Shown here in pieces: positions 45,860 through 55,828 of a stretch of DNA of 64,000 nt; the first letter of the stretch is position 1; each line of letters opens with the position of its first letter. Source of the stretch: Nereocystis luetkeana. Lineage: Eukaryota > Sar > Phaeophyceae > Laminariales > Laminariaceae. Location of the stretch: positions 5,558,776 to 5,622,775 of the forward strand of contig JARUPZ010000010.1 of assembly GCA_031213475.1 (NCBI GenBank), given 5' to 3'. Both the position numbers and the translations under genes were made by a program. The notes under the pieces are model-generated. The model saw nothing but the letters and a program-made list of their open reading frames with translations. It was not told the origin of the DNA and ran no database searches.

Positions 45860-48250
45860 ACCCCCCAAATGTGTCCATGGACCGTGTCTCTTCGTGGTTT
45901 CCTCCTATTTTCTTCCAGACTTTTTTACTGAGTTTCCTCCCCATAGTCAAGGTCGCTCTTTCGTTGCTGACTTCCATACAGCCCTACAGTAGCTATCGTT
46001 GGCAACCTCTTTTTGGCATACTCCTTGCGTTACGATATTTCGCCATTTCAACTTTCCCACGTCTCTGCTTTTCAGGTGGGTACATTCCTAGTCCTTCTTT
46101 TAGTACTACTGTATCGCTCGTCATATTTGAGCATCCTAGTACCCATTTAACTGCTGTCAACTGCACTGCTTTCAGCTTTTATATGAATTCGGGTTCCCTC
46201 CCATACTTCTCCTTCGCATTCTAGCTATGGTACAGTCGCAGTAGTCATACCGCACTTTTTAGTCCTAATGTCTAGGTGCGAGCCTGTTAGGATTGCGTCC
46301 ATTTTGCCTACGTGTGCTGTACTCTTTCCCATTTATTTTGCTGTGTGTGCATCCCAGGAGCAGTATTTTCATATATCTGCGGCAAGGTGGGCGTATTCGT
46401 CCGCGATCGGTACTGCATCAAGATTCTCCCCACTTCCAGTTGAATGTTGGAGGGTTTCCTTTGTCTTCCGTCACATATAAGTACCACACACGGTTTTACG
46501 TTCGCTGTCACTCTCTACTTCCTAGCATATTCTAGCGCCTTCTCGACTTGTTTCTACAACCGTTCGGGTGTTTGAGATATCCCCCGTGAACCATCCTCGA
46601 ACATCTGTCCCGACACCGCACTTCCCCCCGTTGTGACTCCCTGTTTTGCTGCGTCGACTGCTACTACCACGTAATCAATAGAAAACACTCGGATACACTA
46701 CAGGTGATAGTACTCTGTGCAACTCCTTGCAACAAATCAACGGTATTCGATGCTTCCCCGTCCAACATCACAGCACGTCCGGCACATCCCGCAAGGTTTT
46801 TCATCATTCTCCGCACCTTTCCTCTGATCCCAGTTTCCAGCATTTTTTCCCACAACAACCCATCTCTGGATACTCTGTCATGGGCTTTCTGCAAGACCGA
46901 ATAGTAGCGGCACGTCGTTCGACCAGCGTCTTTCTTACCTTATACTGTCTTACCCAATGTGTAAACATGGTCTACGCAGCTACGGTTCGGCCTAAACCCC
47001 GGAAACTTCGTGTTCTTCCTCTCCTCGATCATGGTTCCCAATCTATCGTTTAAAGTACAACATAGTGTTTTGCCTACGGTGCTTGGTAGCATCACCCCTG
47101 TGTAGTTCCCCGGGTGGGCCTTATCTCCTTTCTTGAATACGTTTATTACAACTCATTCTCCCCATCTACTCGTTTTTCCATGAATTATTATACCACGAAA
47201 CCATCGTGGTAAGCATTCCGTCTCCCCCGTACTTGATAAATTAATTAAATCTTACCTGGCATTTCGTATGCCCCTGCTGCTGTATTTTTCTCGGGCTTGT
47301 ATTCCTTTTTAAATTTACTTCGTCCCTCGTGGACTCTCTGTGTATCCCTTCTGAAGTACTTTTTTTCTCGATCTGATGCATCTATCATCTGTGTACCTTC
47401 TCCTCTACCCAATGGGAATGGTAGATTGGTGGATGTTTTTCTCGAACTTTGCGTCTATCTCTTCCTTGGTTGTGAGCGTTTCCACAGTAAGGTTGCGGTC
47501 ATGCTCTACTTTTAAGAGTATACTTCCCTCTTCGACTTCGAACTCCTGACCATTTTGCCGTTCGTTGTGTGGTCTTGGTGTGTGTGTAGATATTTCCGGG
47601 TGCTTCTCTCGTTTGTTTACCCGGCATATATTTGATCCCTTCTCACGTCTGCTTCATCCCGTCATCAAAATATTCGTTTGTTTTATTTGTTTCGTGTTTC
47701 TACGTCTTCTCTTTCTTCTTCTTCTTCTTCTTCTTCTTCTTCTTCTTCTTGTTCTTCTTCTTGTTCTTCTTCTTTTTCTTGTTCTTCTTGTTCTTCTTCT
47801 TCTTCTCCTTCGTCTTCCTCTTTATCATATCTTTTCCTTCTAAATATACAGCGTTCATATATACTCCTCCCATCCTGCCGTAGTTTTGCTCCACGTATAT
47901 CTTGCGTGCGCCTCTCTCCTCAGTCTTGTTGCCTCTTTTTCCTCCTCATCCCACCGTTATTTTCTTGCCCTGTTACATACTAGCTTTTTCCCTATCAGGT
48001 ATATACCTGGTTCGACTTTCGCTTGCTGTTGTCTTGACCAAATAGCTCCCGTCCTTCTTTAAAATTCTCGCTTCTGCACGGTGCCCTTTCGTAACGTTCT
48101 TTGTTGTGCCTATATGCATTCCAACCGCTCGGAAAAAATGTTCTACCTTTATGGCCGTCTCTTCTTGGAACTCTCCTTGGTGTTTTCCGTTTAGTTTTCA
48201 AGCTTATCTAATCTCAATCTTTGCAATTTCCTACCCCGCCTTTGTTTTAC
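45860..48250 (-). mobile_element. Decayed LINE (non-LTR retrotransposon) reverse transcriptase
   Basis: Minus-strand RT remnants in order from high to low coordinate: INVFKKGDKAHPGNYTGVML (about 47.1 kb), GKTLCCTLNDRLGTMIEE, FPGFRPNRSCVDHVYTLGKT, KMLETGIRGKVRRMMKN with AVMLDGEASNTVDLLQGVAQ (46.73-46.87 kb), then ALEYARK and RVTANVKPCVVL (46.5 kb), KMDAILTGSHLDIRTKKC (46.27 kb) and KIGGNHEETRSMDTFGG (45.87 kb). The FADD catalytic motif is not readable. Numerous stops and frameshifts; the endonuclease part upstream is not recognisable. A GAA microsatellite has expanded inside it. Confidence 0.8.
47705..47822. repeat. (TTC/GAA)n microsatellite
   Basis: Long TTC run with occasional TTG, inside the decayed LINE. 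It produces a lysine-rich minus-strand frame that has no coding meaning. Confidence 0.9.
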
Positions 48251-48647
48251 AACTCTCGTCTGTTGAGTGTCTGGCCACATTATTCGGCAGTGATCTGCGC
48301 GCGCGCGGGGGGGTGACCACAGCTTGTCCAACGCCGTTTTACATAAAATGAATGCTCCTGTGAGCTGAGCTGGAAAGTATAGTGAGGTAAGACCAAAAAA
48401 TTACCTCTCACCTCATTTCGAGTCTTAGACAGGGTGATAAATCTTCAACTTCATCTTGGTCGTGGTCATAGTCTTGATCTTGAGGCTTGATCTTGAATCT
48501 TGATCTTGAAGCGGACTGTGAAACCGTCGCATCAGTAAAAGTGTTTCAACGAGCCGAAAACGAGGAGGGGGGGAGGGGGAGGAGAGATATTAATAGGGGG
48601 ATAAACACGAAAATCGTACCATTTATTAGTCTCGTTTGTTTGTACTA

Positions 48648-48752
48648 TTACGGGGGGGCATAGTTAACAGGACCAAATATTGTTACTAAAAAAGGTTAAA
48701 CATATAGGTTTTTATGTATACCATAGGTCCTGCTAACTATGGTCCCCCGTAA
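48648..48752. mobile_element. 105 bp TTACGGGG MITE
   Basis: Same termini and length as the copy in ARPC2 intron 2, flanked by TA on both sides. The interior matches that copy apart from scattered substitutions. Confidence 0.85.
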
Positions 48753-48759
48753 TATTATA

Positions 48760-49800
48760 ATTCAATCTTGGCGTAACGCCTCTTGTTTTTTTTTTCTTTG
48801 TTAATTGGGAAGCCGTTGTACTGAATGAAGCCATTAATAGTATAAAACTCCCGTTTTGTGCCGAAGTATTGCTGTGGTGGTGTACCATGGGTTTTCCCTC
48901 TAAGTAAGAAATCCAGAGAAAACAATAAGTTTGGGCCAAAACACAGTCTACCTGGTGCTATTGATTATTCTTAGGTGTGTGTATTCTTCACATTTAATTT
49001 ACTGTAATCCGTTCTGTTCTACCCGTCGACATCCAGCACATACATCCACACAAAGCTACGAGTATGCCGGTGCTGATTCTGCATCCTGTTCACGAGCATC
49101 TATAGTACCAGGTACGTACGTATCACAGATATATACAAGATATGTGATCACAAAAGTACGACACAAGAAACATACCTGGTACTGGTTATACATTCATTTA
49201 TACATTGCATTGCAGCACGTTTGTATTATATGAACCGAGTACGGAGAGAGTAGACAGTAGACGAATCTACGCCATGCATAATTGCTTGTGCAGCAGTACG
49301 ACCTGGTACGTACGTACTGGATGCGCCCAACCTTGTCATACGTACACAACCCAGATACCCAGATACATCAAAAGTCGAAAGAAAGAAGAACGAAAAGACG
49401 AAAATCAGAGAAAGAAGGAAAAAAAAAGAAGTGCACTCTCCTGTAATGTCTCCGGCAAAATCTGCCATCTGCCATCGTATGTTATATCGTTACATCACAC
49501 ATGAAGTGTTTGTGTCGACAGCGCCGGTGACCCCACAGCCCAGGGGTGACACAGTCCCAACATCCCGCGCGTACGACTCGTCGTTCGTCGTACGTACCAT
49601 TGTTTCTAGGCGGGAGTTCAGGGCCTCTATACCGGTATACGTACGATGGCTGTTCTTGGTCGCCGTTCATCAGTGCAGTAGGATTCAGCCTCTGATCCAT
49701 TTTATTCATCCGATTTTTGTCAGCAAGTATTATTACCTGGTACCTGGTATGTTATTAATAATAAATAGAACTCGTGCAGATTCGAGCAGACGTACGGTTG
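48760..49800. other. Unassigned interval rich in GTACCAGGTACC palindromes
   Basis: Multiple CCAGGTACGTACGT-like motifs (49110-49160, 49300-49320, 49730-49750). A 172-residue plus frame (49431-49949) has no recognised family and runs into the tRNA-like sequence, arguing against coding. Confidence 0.35.
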
Positions 49801-49810
49801 CAAGCCGGTC

Positions 49811-49884
49811 GCTCCGGTGGTTCAAGTGGTTTACCTCGAATTCTACTTGTTTGAGTCCTGGGTTCGAGCCCCAGGTGGGTCGGA
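49811..49884 (+). repeat. tRNA-like sequence (Arg-TCT-like pseudo-tRNA or SINE head)
   Basis: Has an A box TGGTTCAAGTGG, a perfect T arm CTGGG-TTCGAGC-CCCAG and an anticodon-loop-like ATTCTAC, but the anticodon stem and acceptor stem pair poorly. Probably not a functional tRNA. Confidence 0.55.
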
Positions 49885-49949
49885 CTTTGAATTTATTTGC
49901 AAAAATAAAAAAGGATTCAATCGCTGAGAGCGCCTTGCAGCGTGGGTAG

Positions 49950-50215
49950 GCACAATTCGATGCGAGTCGACGAGGGAAGAAAAGGCTGAAGTCTTACGCG
50001 ATAAAAATGAAGGCACGTACCGTAGCGGGAAGGGGGTAGAAGAGCCTGCTATGTGACCCCGGATCTGAGTTACGAGTTGGAAGGAGAGAGAGAAGAAGAT
50101 GTGCGAAGATAATGAATGGGAGGAGAAAAAAAATAAAAAAAATAAAAAAACTCGCAGTGTTGTACCGGTATCGGGGTAAGTAACGTGTACACCACCAGCA
50201 CACAATTCGACGCCA
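49950..50215 (-). repeat. SINE-like repeat, copy 2
   Basis: Minus-strand sequence with TCAGATCCGGGGTCACATAGCAGG, a TCTCTCTCTCC tract and a T-rich stretch shared with the copy at 7.3 kb. Confidence 0.45.
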
Positions 50216-50241
50216 AAATGTCAACGGGTTGGGAGTGTTTT

Positions 50242-50425
50242 TTTTTTTCAACCACTTTCACTTTCCAGCCTAACTCGTACTGGTAGAAGGTTTTACCCTC
50301 AACGAGCTTCCGGACAAGCCGTGGTCACAGGTGCCTACCCTTCTTCCCCCCAGTACGTACCTTTTCTTTGTCGGGCATAGGGTTCAGCATCCCCACTGCT
50401 CGTCGGTTTTCATCGAAAGTAGCTA
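50242..50425 (+). repeat. Dispersed ~180 bp repeat, copy 1
   Basis: CACTTTCACTTTCCAGCCTAA, AGCCGTGGTCACAGGTG and GCATAGGGTTCAGCATCCCC recur in the copy at 58.8 kb. Confidence 0.75.
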
Positions 50426-50498
50426 ACTCACGCTCTCGCGCTTTCCTACAATCATTTTTTTATGCAAGAAAAAAACCTCACGACCATGCACTCGGTGC

Positions 50499-50573
50499 AG
50501 GTGGTGTGAGACTTGAACCCACGAAATTGATCTTGATAGGCACGCGAACCACCTACCAAGCCACCGGGGACGC
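50499..50573 (-). repeat. tRNA-like sequence (pseudo-tRNA or SINE head)
   Basis: Complement shows A-box-like GGTGGCTTGGTAGG and a T arm GTGGG-TTCAAGT-CTCAC. The acceptor ends do not pair. Followed on the minus strand by a GTTTTTTTC run. Confidence 0.5.
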
Positions 50574-50579
50574 CGGTTG

Positions 50580-52080
50580 AATGTGGCTGAATCAACCCAA
50601 AAACATGCATTTTGTGCAAGGAATTATCCAAAAATGTCGTATCAGATGTTGTACGATACGTATCGGCAAGAACTGGCCGAGGGAGGTCAAGGGGAGAGAA
50701 GGCCTGCTCGGAGTCCGAAAACCACGCATGAAAAATGAGATAGATGGGAGGTTTTGATTGTCGTGCACCTCACCGGTGCACAGCAGTACAGCAGTAGTAC
50801 TGATACTGTTTTTTTGCAGTCTGGATTACATACACGTATGATCGTATCATGACGTACCTGGTACGTCGTGCGTTCCACTCTGAACGCTCACAGTCTGGAA
50901 GATCCTCCCTCACTCACCCACACTTACTTCCACTCGGTAGCAAATTGGTGGAGGGCTCATCAAAGGGGGGAGTACTGCTGTACCAAAACTACCGGCAAAC
51001 TGCTGCTGCTGCTGTACGCCGGCGCAAATATTCGTTCCTACCAGGTATACAGCAAGCAGTGGCCGAGAGTATGCGTAGGGTACCTTGCTAATCTAACAGT
51101 TGTCATCACCAGTGCCTCAGAATACGTTTTGCCCAACTCCTAAATGTGAGCAGTTCACGGCCCCAGTACCTCGCAAGTGGTCACAGAGCAGTTAGTTGGG
51201 TGTGTACTCTATTAATAGTTGGTTGCACGTAGCACGCTATGGACCCAGGTACTAAACAGGTCTGGATGTACGAGCACTTCTCCTGTTGTTTTGTTTTGGG
51301 TGACCAATTTTTCTTGTTCGTAGAAAACAATTTCGAAAAAAACATGAAAAACCGGCAGAGCAAATTTTCAAAAATTCAAAATATGAGCGGTCGAGGTAGG
51401 CCGAGGAGTGTGAGTTGGTTGTAGTTTGTTTGTTGACTCTCGAAGCTTCCCATAGAAGCAGAGAAGAGAAGAGCCTCTTCGCACAGTCACACAACGGCAA
51501 GATTTTTTGCAATACGGCAACAACCGAACGGCAGACGATTACCAGGTAGATCCGAATGCGCGGCACAAGCCATCACCCCCGACAAGCATACACAGCTGTT
51601 GTTGTTGCTGTTGTCGCAACGGGCACTTTTGACAATTACCAGGTACCTGGTATTAAATAGAAGCTCAGCTGACCCGAGTAAATTGCTCTGTGAGTCCGAC
51701 GAAGAACAATACCAGGTAGGAGGGAATGCGTGGGTCAAATATGTTCGAGCGTTCGACTATAAATTGGTTGATTCTCGGGGTTTTTTAAACTGCGAGATAG
51801 AGGTGGATGCAAGCGAAAAATCGTGACACGTACCAGGTACGTGTCATACGTGATACCTGGTACGTGCAGGTCAAGCGTATTTTGCTTTCATTCATTCCCC
51901 GTGCCTCGTGGAGGGAAAGATACTGCTGTTGCTGCCGTTGCATGCTGCTGTTGCTGCTGCTGCTGCTGTTGCTTGCTGCTTTAGGTCAGTGACTCCCCCG
52001 CGCCCATCGTCTTTCTTACGGTACACAACGGATGTATGATGATAAATGATGAGGATGATTTTTTCGTCCTGCGTCGGCAG
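50580..52080. other. Unassigned interval with GTACCAGGTAC palindromes
   Basis: ACCAGGTACGTGTCATACGTGATACCTGG-type inverted motif near 51832-51862. Short frames only. Confidence 0.35.
51922..51980. repeat. CTG-rich microsatellite
   Basis: GCTGTTGCTGCCGTTGCATGCTG followed by an uninterrupted CTG run. No coding frame around it is recognised. Confidence 0.85.
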
Positions 52081-52085
52081 CACAA

Positions 52086-52700
52086 GTGATGATTCTGTTT
52101 CTCACAGGAACCCGAGCAAGCGTATCGGGCGTCAAATCCAGATATGGCAAAGGCGACCATGACCCTGGATCCTGTCTGATCTCGCCTGCGGCTTATGGCT
52201 TGTCGCTTGCCACGGCGAGCGCACCAGGTGCCTGCGCCCCTGGGGTGCACTCGTAGGCTATACAATAGATAGCCTAGGATGCAAATGAACGAGGTTGATT
52301 TCCCCCAAGGGGGTAGATGGTGATTCTATTTGTCAGAGGAAGGCAAACAAGTGAGCAAGGACGTCCAATCCAGATATTGCAACGACGGCGATGAATCTGG
52401 ATTATGTTCATCTCGCCTATGAATCAATGGCTTGTCGCTTGCCACGGCGAACAGACTAGGTGCCAGTGCCCCCATGCTACACCCGTGGGTCTCTCGTGCG
52501 GTACGAAAATAATGAATGGGGTGTGTTTCCCCCTCGGAAGTAAAGCGATGATTCTGTTTTCCTGTAAAAGGGGGGCAAACAAGCAGCAGAGCGTCCAATT
52601 CAGGTATGGCTACGACGGCGATGACCCTAGATCCCATGGCTTATGGCGTGTCGTTTGTCACGGCAAATAGACAAGATGCCTGTACCCCCATGGTCCACTC
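52086..52700. repeat. ~215-232 bp tandem repeat, three diverged units
   Basis: TGTCGCTTGCCACGGCGA or its variant recurs at 52201, 52433 and 52649; GATGATTCTGTTT starts units near 52086, 52321 and 52548. Units are roughly 75-80% similar by eye. Minus-strand frames share short peptide motifs across units (for example KQNHH and SDKPL versus GKRQAI), but unit lengths are not all multiples of three. Confidence 0.8.
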
Positions 52701-54119
52701 ACAGGCTAATACGGGGTCAGTCTGCGGGTAGACCATCACGGACCAGAGCTTGCCAAAACAGAGAGTCTCCGCAAAAAAAGACAAACAAAATACCGTACGA
52801 GTACTCCCAAAAGATACTTTTTGACCGCTCAGCTAGCTGCGGCCGCGGCCTAGAAGCGAGAGGGGTATACAACCTTTTGATCGGCAAGCACTCATCACCC
52901 GCAGCAAGTTCGGTGGCTTCTGCACATTGCGCCCTGCCCGCAAGCTCGTGCACGCTCTCCCCGAACAATCAAAGACCCTTGCCTATCTACTACTGCTGTA
53001 CCAGGCAGCAGGTTGCTCACAAACCAAGCTCTCTCTGTGTGCGTTTTTTCGTTATCATTTTGAAGTTCGAGCGATGCTTCTGATTCCAAGGTCCCACCCA
53101 CGAGAATATCACGGCGGTGCGCCTCACCTGCCGCAAAAAGGGCGATCCCGATCCCGCGCAACGGGCGGCAAGCTGTTTGCAGCCCCGCTCGGGGGTTAGA
53201 GGGCTCGTTGGGGTCGCGAGTTGGTTGGTTGCTGGGTTGGGCTTGGGTGGCAGAAGGGCTGGAGAGTTGTGGCGGGTGGCGGTGACCAAAAGGAACACGT
53301 TTTGCGTTTTGGCTCTCAATCAAATCCTTCAATTTATCGCCCAATCAAATGCGCCCAATATAAATATCGAGGGGTTTCACAAGTGAGATAGGCGCACACC
53401 TCTCCCGACGAAAATGCCCACCGAGCACGCCGGCCACACCTCAGGAACGGGCTGGCTGTGACATGATGACAGCAGAACGCAGTCAAGTGAGAGACATCAC
53501 ATCATACACACTTGCTACCTGGAAGCTGTACAGTAATATTCCTGCCCGAGTTATTTTCGTGTGGTTGCACATTACCAAGTATGTGGTGTCGTCGCGAGAA
53601 AGAGAGCTTATTATGCGGTCGGAGTGAAAGCAACAATGGCAGCCCCTTGAAAGATTTTACCGTTCAACCGTTACCCATTACTTTATCGTCCACGGGGCTT
53701 TGGAATGCGGGATAAAAAATAACGCGGAGAAAATGTGGAATGGGAAGTGGAGAGTGACCCACATCGTTCACGGAGAACACAGAGACTTTAACCAGTCTGG
53801 TCGTTCGGTGTGTACCACAGAGAAGACGAGTAACAACGGTTGAATATTTTGTCGCTCGATTTGAGGGTGAAACCATTCATGTTTCCGGCCGGGCATGTGT
53901 GTACAGGTGTAAACAACGTCACAGCCTGTCACAGCCGACGACTGGTAATACACCATCATGTTTTTGGGGGACGCTTGTACGTCATTGGTGGGGTTGCTGC
54001 CTAAATGCGTCGTTGCACAGGTTTCCCTTGTCGCTGTTTCCGCCCCGCAACATGTAGTGAGTGGTGGGTCCAATGGTTTCACAGCGCAAAATAACTCAAA
54101 TCAACACCTACCTCCTCTA
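52701..54119. other. Unassigned interval
   Basis: Overlapping frames up to 149 residues (52895-53344 minus) that are proline/arginine rich without known motifs. Confidence 0.3.
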
Positions 54120-54400
54120 CATTTGGCGGGGGGGCGGTGTACTCATTTATTGCTTGCCTTAGTATTTTGACATTTTTTATCACGCATCCCTTTCGAGACG
54201 GAGCACCGGGGAGGCCATCAAGCTACTACTACTGTAAATCGCTGATCACCCCTCTGGAAGTGGCCAAACCGGAAGACAGAGCAAATCGTTAGACGCTGTC
54301 CTTCATATGCAAAGAAAGTACGAACAAGGCCCCCAAGTCCGCTTCAAAATGTTTTTTTTCAAGGATGCAGCTCACCCTTCATGCGCGCGCGGAAGGGCCT
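54120..54400. repeat. Two truncated poly(C)-ended repeats, head to head
   Basis: 54126-54210 is a minus-strand short unit (GGTGTACTCATTTATTGCTT to TTTCGAGACGGAGCACC). 54285-54400 is a plus-strand partial long unit (CATATGCAAAGA, then AAGGATGCAGCTCACCCTTC). Confidence 0.6.
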
Positions 54401-55071
54401 AACACGAAACAGGAGGACGCTTGCCCTTCCCCGTCACAACTATATCCTCGACGCCCCCGCCCCCCGACCAAGAGGCTACGGCGAAGAGCAGCCGTAATAA
54501 CGCCTCCTCGCGACGTGGCGGCTACACCAATCAGTATAGCAGCGCACAAAGCAATCATCAGTTTCAGCAGTTTGTTGTTACGGTACTGCGAGTTGTTCAA
54601 TCGGTTCAAGTAAACCCGGGAAATGGGAAATCCAGACCACCTCGATGAGGTATGTGTTGATTGACACTATACTGCTTACCTCATCCCCAGCTCAGCAAGC
54701 CGCCTTGTCATCATCAGCAAGAGTGCAAAAGCGGCACAAATATCATGTTCGAGTTAACTCGGAAACATATGCCATGTTGATTAATTGACATCGTTCTCGC
54801 CATCCCCGCCCCCCCCCGCACCAGACTTGTCCGCCGGAGAAGAAAGCAGCTGAGGGTTGCCCAGCAGGGTCTGCTATCACCAGGGCTAGCAGTCAAAACA
54901 CCAGCATCAGCAGCGGCATTATCGTCAGCAACAGCATCAGAATCAGCAGCAGCAGCGCAAGAACGATCGCTCATGCGTCTATGACAAAAAAAAACACTAA
55001 CAAAATAAACGTTTCAAGCTGCGACATTTACCATCGCAGTCACGCACCGGCATAGTTGTCTACCGCAGGAA

Positions 55072-55270
55072 AACGAAAGCATCCGACCCCGACAAGACTC
55101 CCCCCCACACCCCTCTTTCCCCGTCCCCCAATCGCTGCGATCAAAGACGGAAACCCAACAACGAACGCTGGAACCTTCGCTGTAACGCATCGGTATCCAT
55201 CTAATGTAGGTTAACGCAAGCATCTAACCCAGACAAGACACCCCTCCCCTCCCCGTCGCCCCACCGCAAC
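55072..55270. repeat. ~142 bp direct duplication downstream of ARPC2
   Basis: AACGAAAGCATCCGACCCCGAC and AACGCAAGCATCTAACCCAGAC begin two related C-rich segments. Diverged. Confidence 0.45.
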
Positions 55271-55751
55271 GAGCACTAATGGAAAGACGAATGCAGGAAG
55301 AGCCGGCATTGATGGAGCAGGCTGACCGAGGAAGGTCCAGCACACCAAGAGATGACACCGGAAACCTCGATGGCCTGTCACACTGCCATAGGCACAACAC
55401 GCTTTGCTATCTGCTCAACATCGTCCTCAGACAATTCCGTACACGTACGTATGGAGAAACTATTTCGCGTCACACGACAAAAAAAAAAACGAAAACAAAA
55501 ACAAAACGAAAACTGAAAAAAATCAAAACAAAAAATAACGAATAGCGAAGCTTCAATTGTTGAGTCACAATTAGGCCACGACGACATACTACGTGCCAGT
55601 CTCCGGTATGACTTGTATGCTACTGCTACAGTAGTACTGCTGCATCGACGCACAAAGTTGTCGACCGAAGCGAAACAGAGGAGGGAAAGACGGAGAGGGC
55701 GGGAGGAGGGGGGGGGGGGGGGGGTGGAGGGGGAGGAGATACCACCCGTCA

Positions 55752-55828
55752 TCACCCCCGGTTGAAGGCGCGGCCTTGTGCGGTCTTCTTGACCTTGGCC
55801 TCTTCTTCCGGAACGGCCCGGTTCAAAA
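55752..55828 (-). CDS. ARPC2: ARPC2 exon 9 (terminal)
   Basis: Encodes VLNRAVPEEEAKVKKTAQGR then AFNRG and TGA, matching the VLNRARPDAEKKEMKTITGK tail of animal ARPC2. Acceptor TTCGGCAG. The stop is followed by a C/G-rich 3' region with an 18-base G run at 55709-55726 (plus-strand reading). Confidence 0.9.

Noticed and set aside
45464-45931. 155-residue hydrophobic plus-strand frame resembling a membrane protein
   Set aside because: It lies antisense to the LINE 3' region and owes its hydrophobicity to T-rich sequence.
47565-47843. Leucine-rich 'signal/transmembrane' frame
   Set aside because: Produced entirely by the TTC microsatellite.
49811-49884. Functional tRNA-Arg gene
   Set aside because: The T arm is perfect, but the acceptor and anticodon stems pair poorly; called tRNA-like only.
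55378-55460. Possible extra host exon (minus) reading TELSEDDVEQIAKRVVPMA
   Set aside because: Protein-like, but too short, with no matching family recalled and no convincing splice partner.
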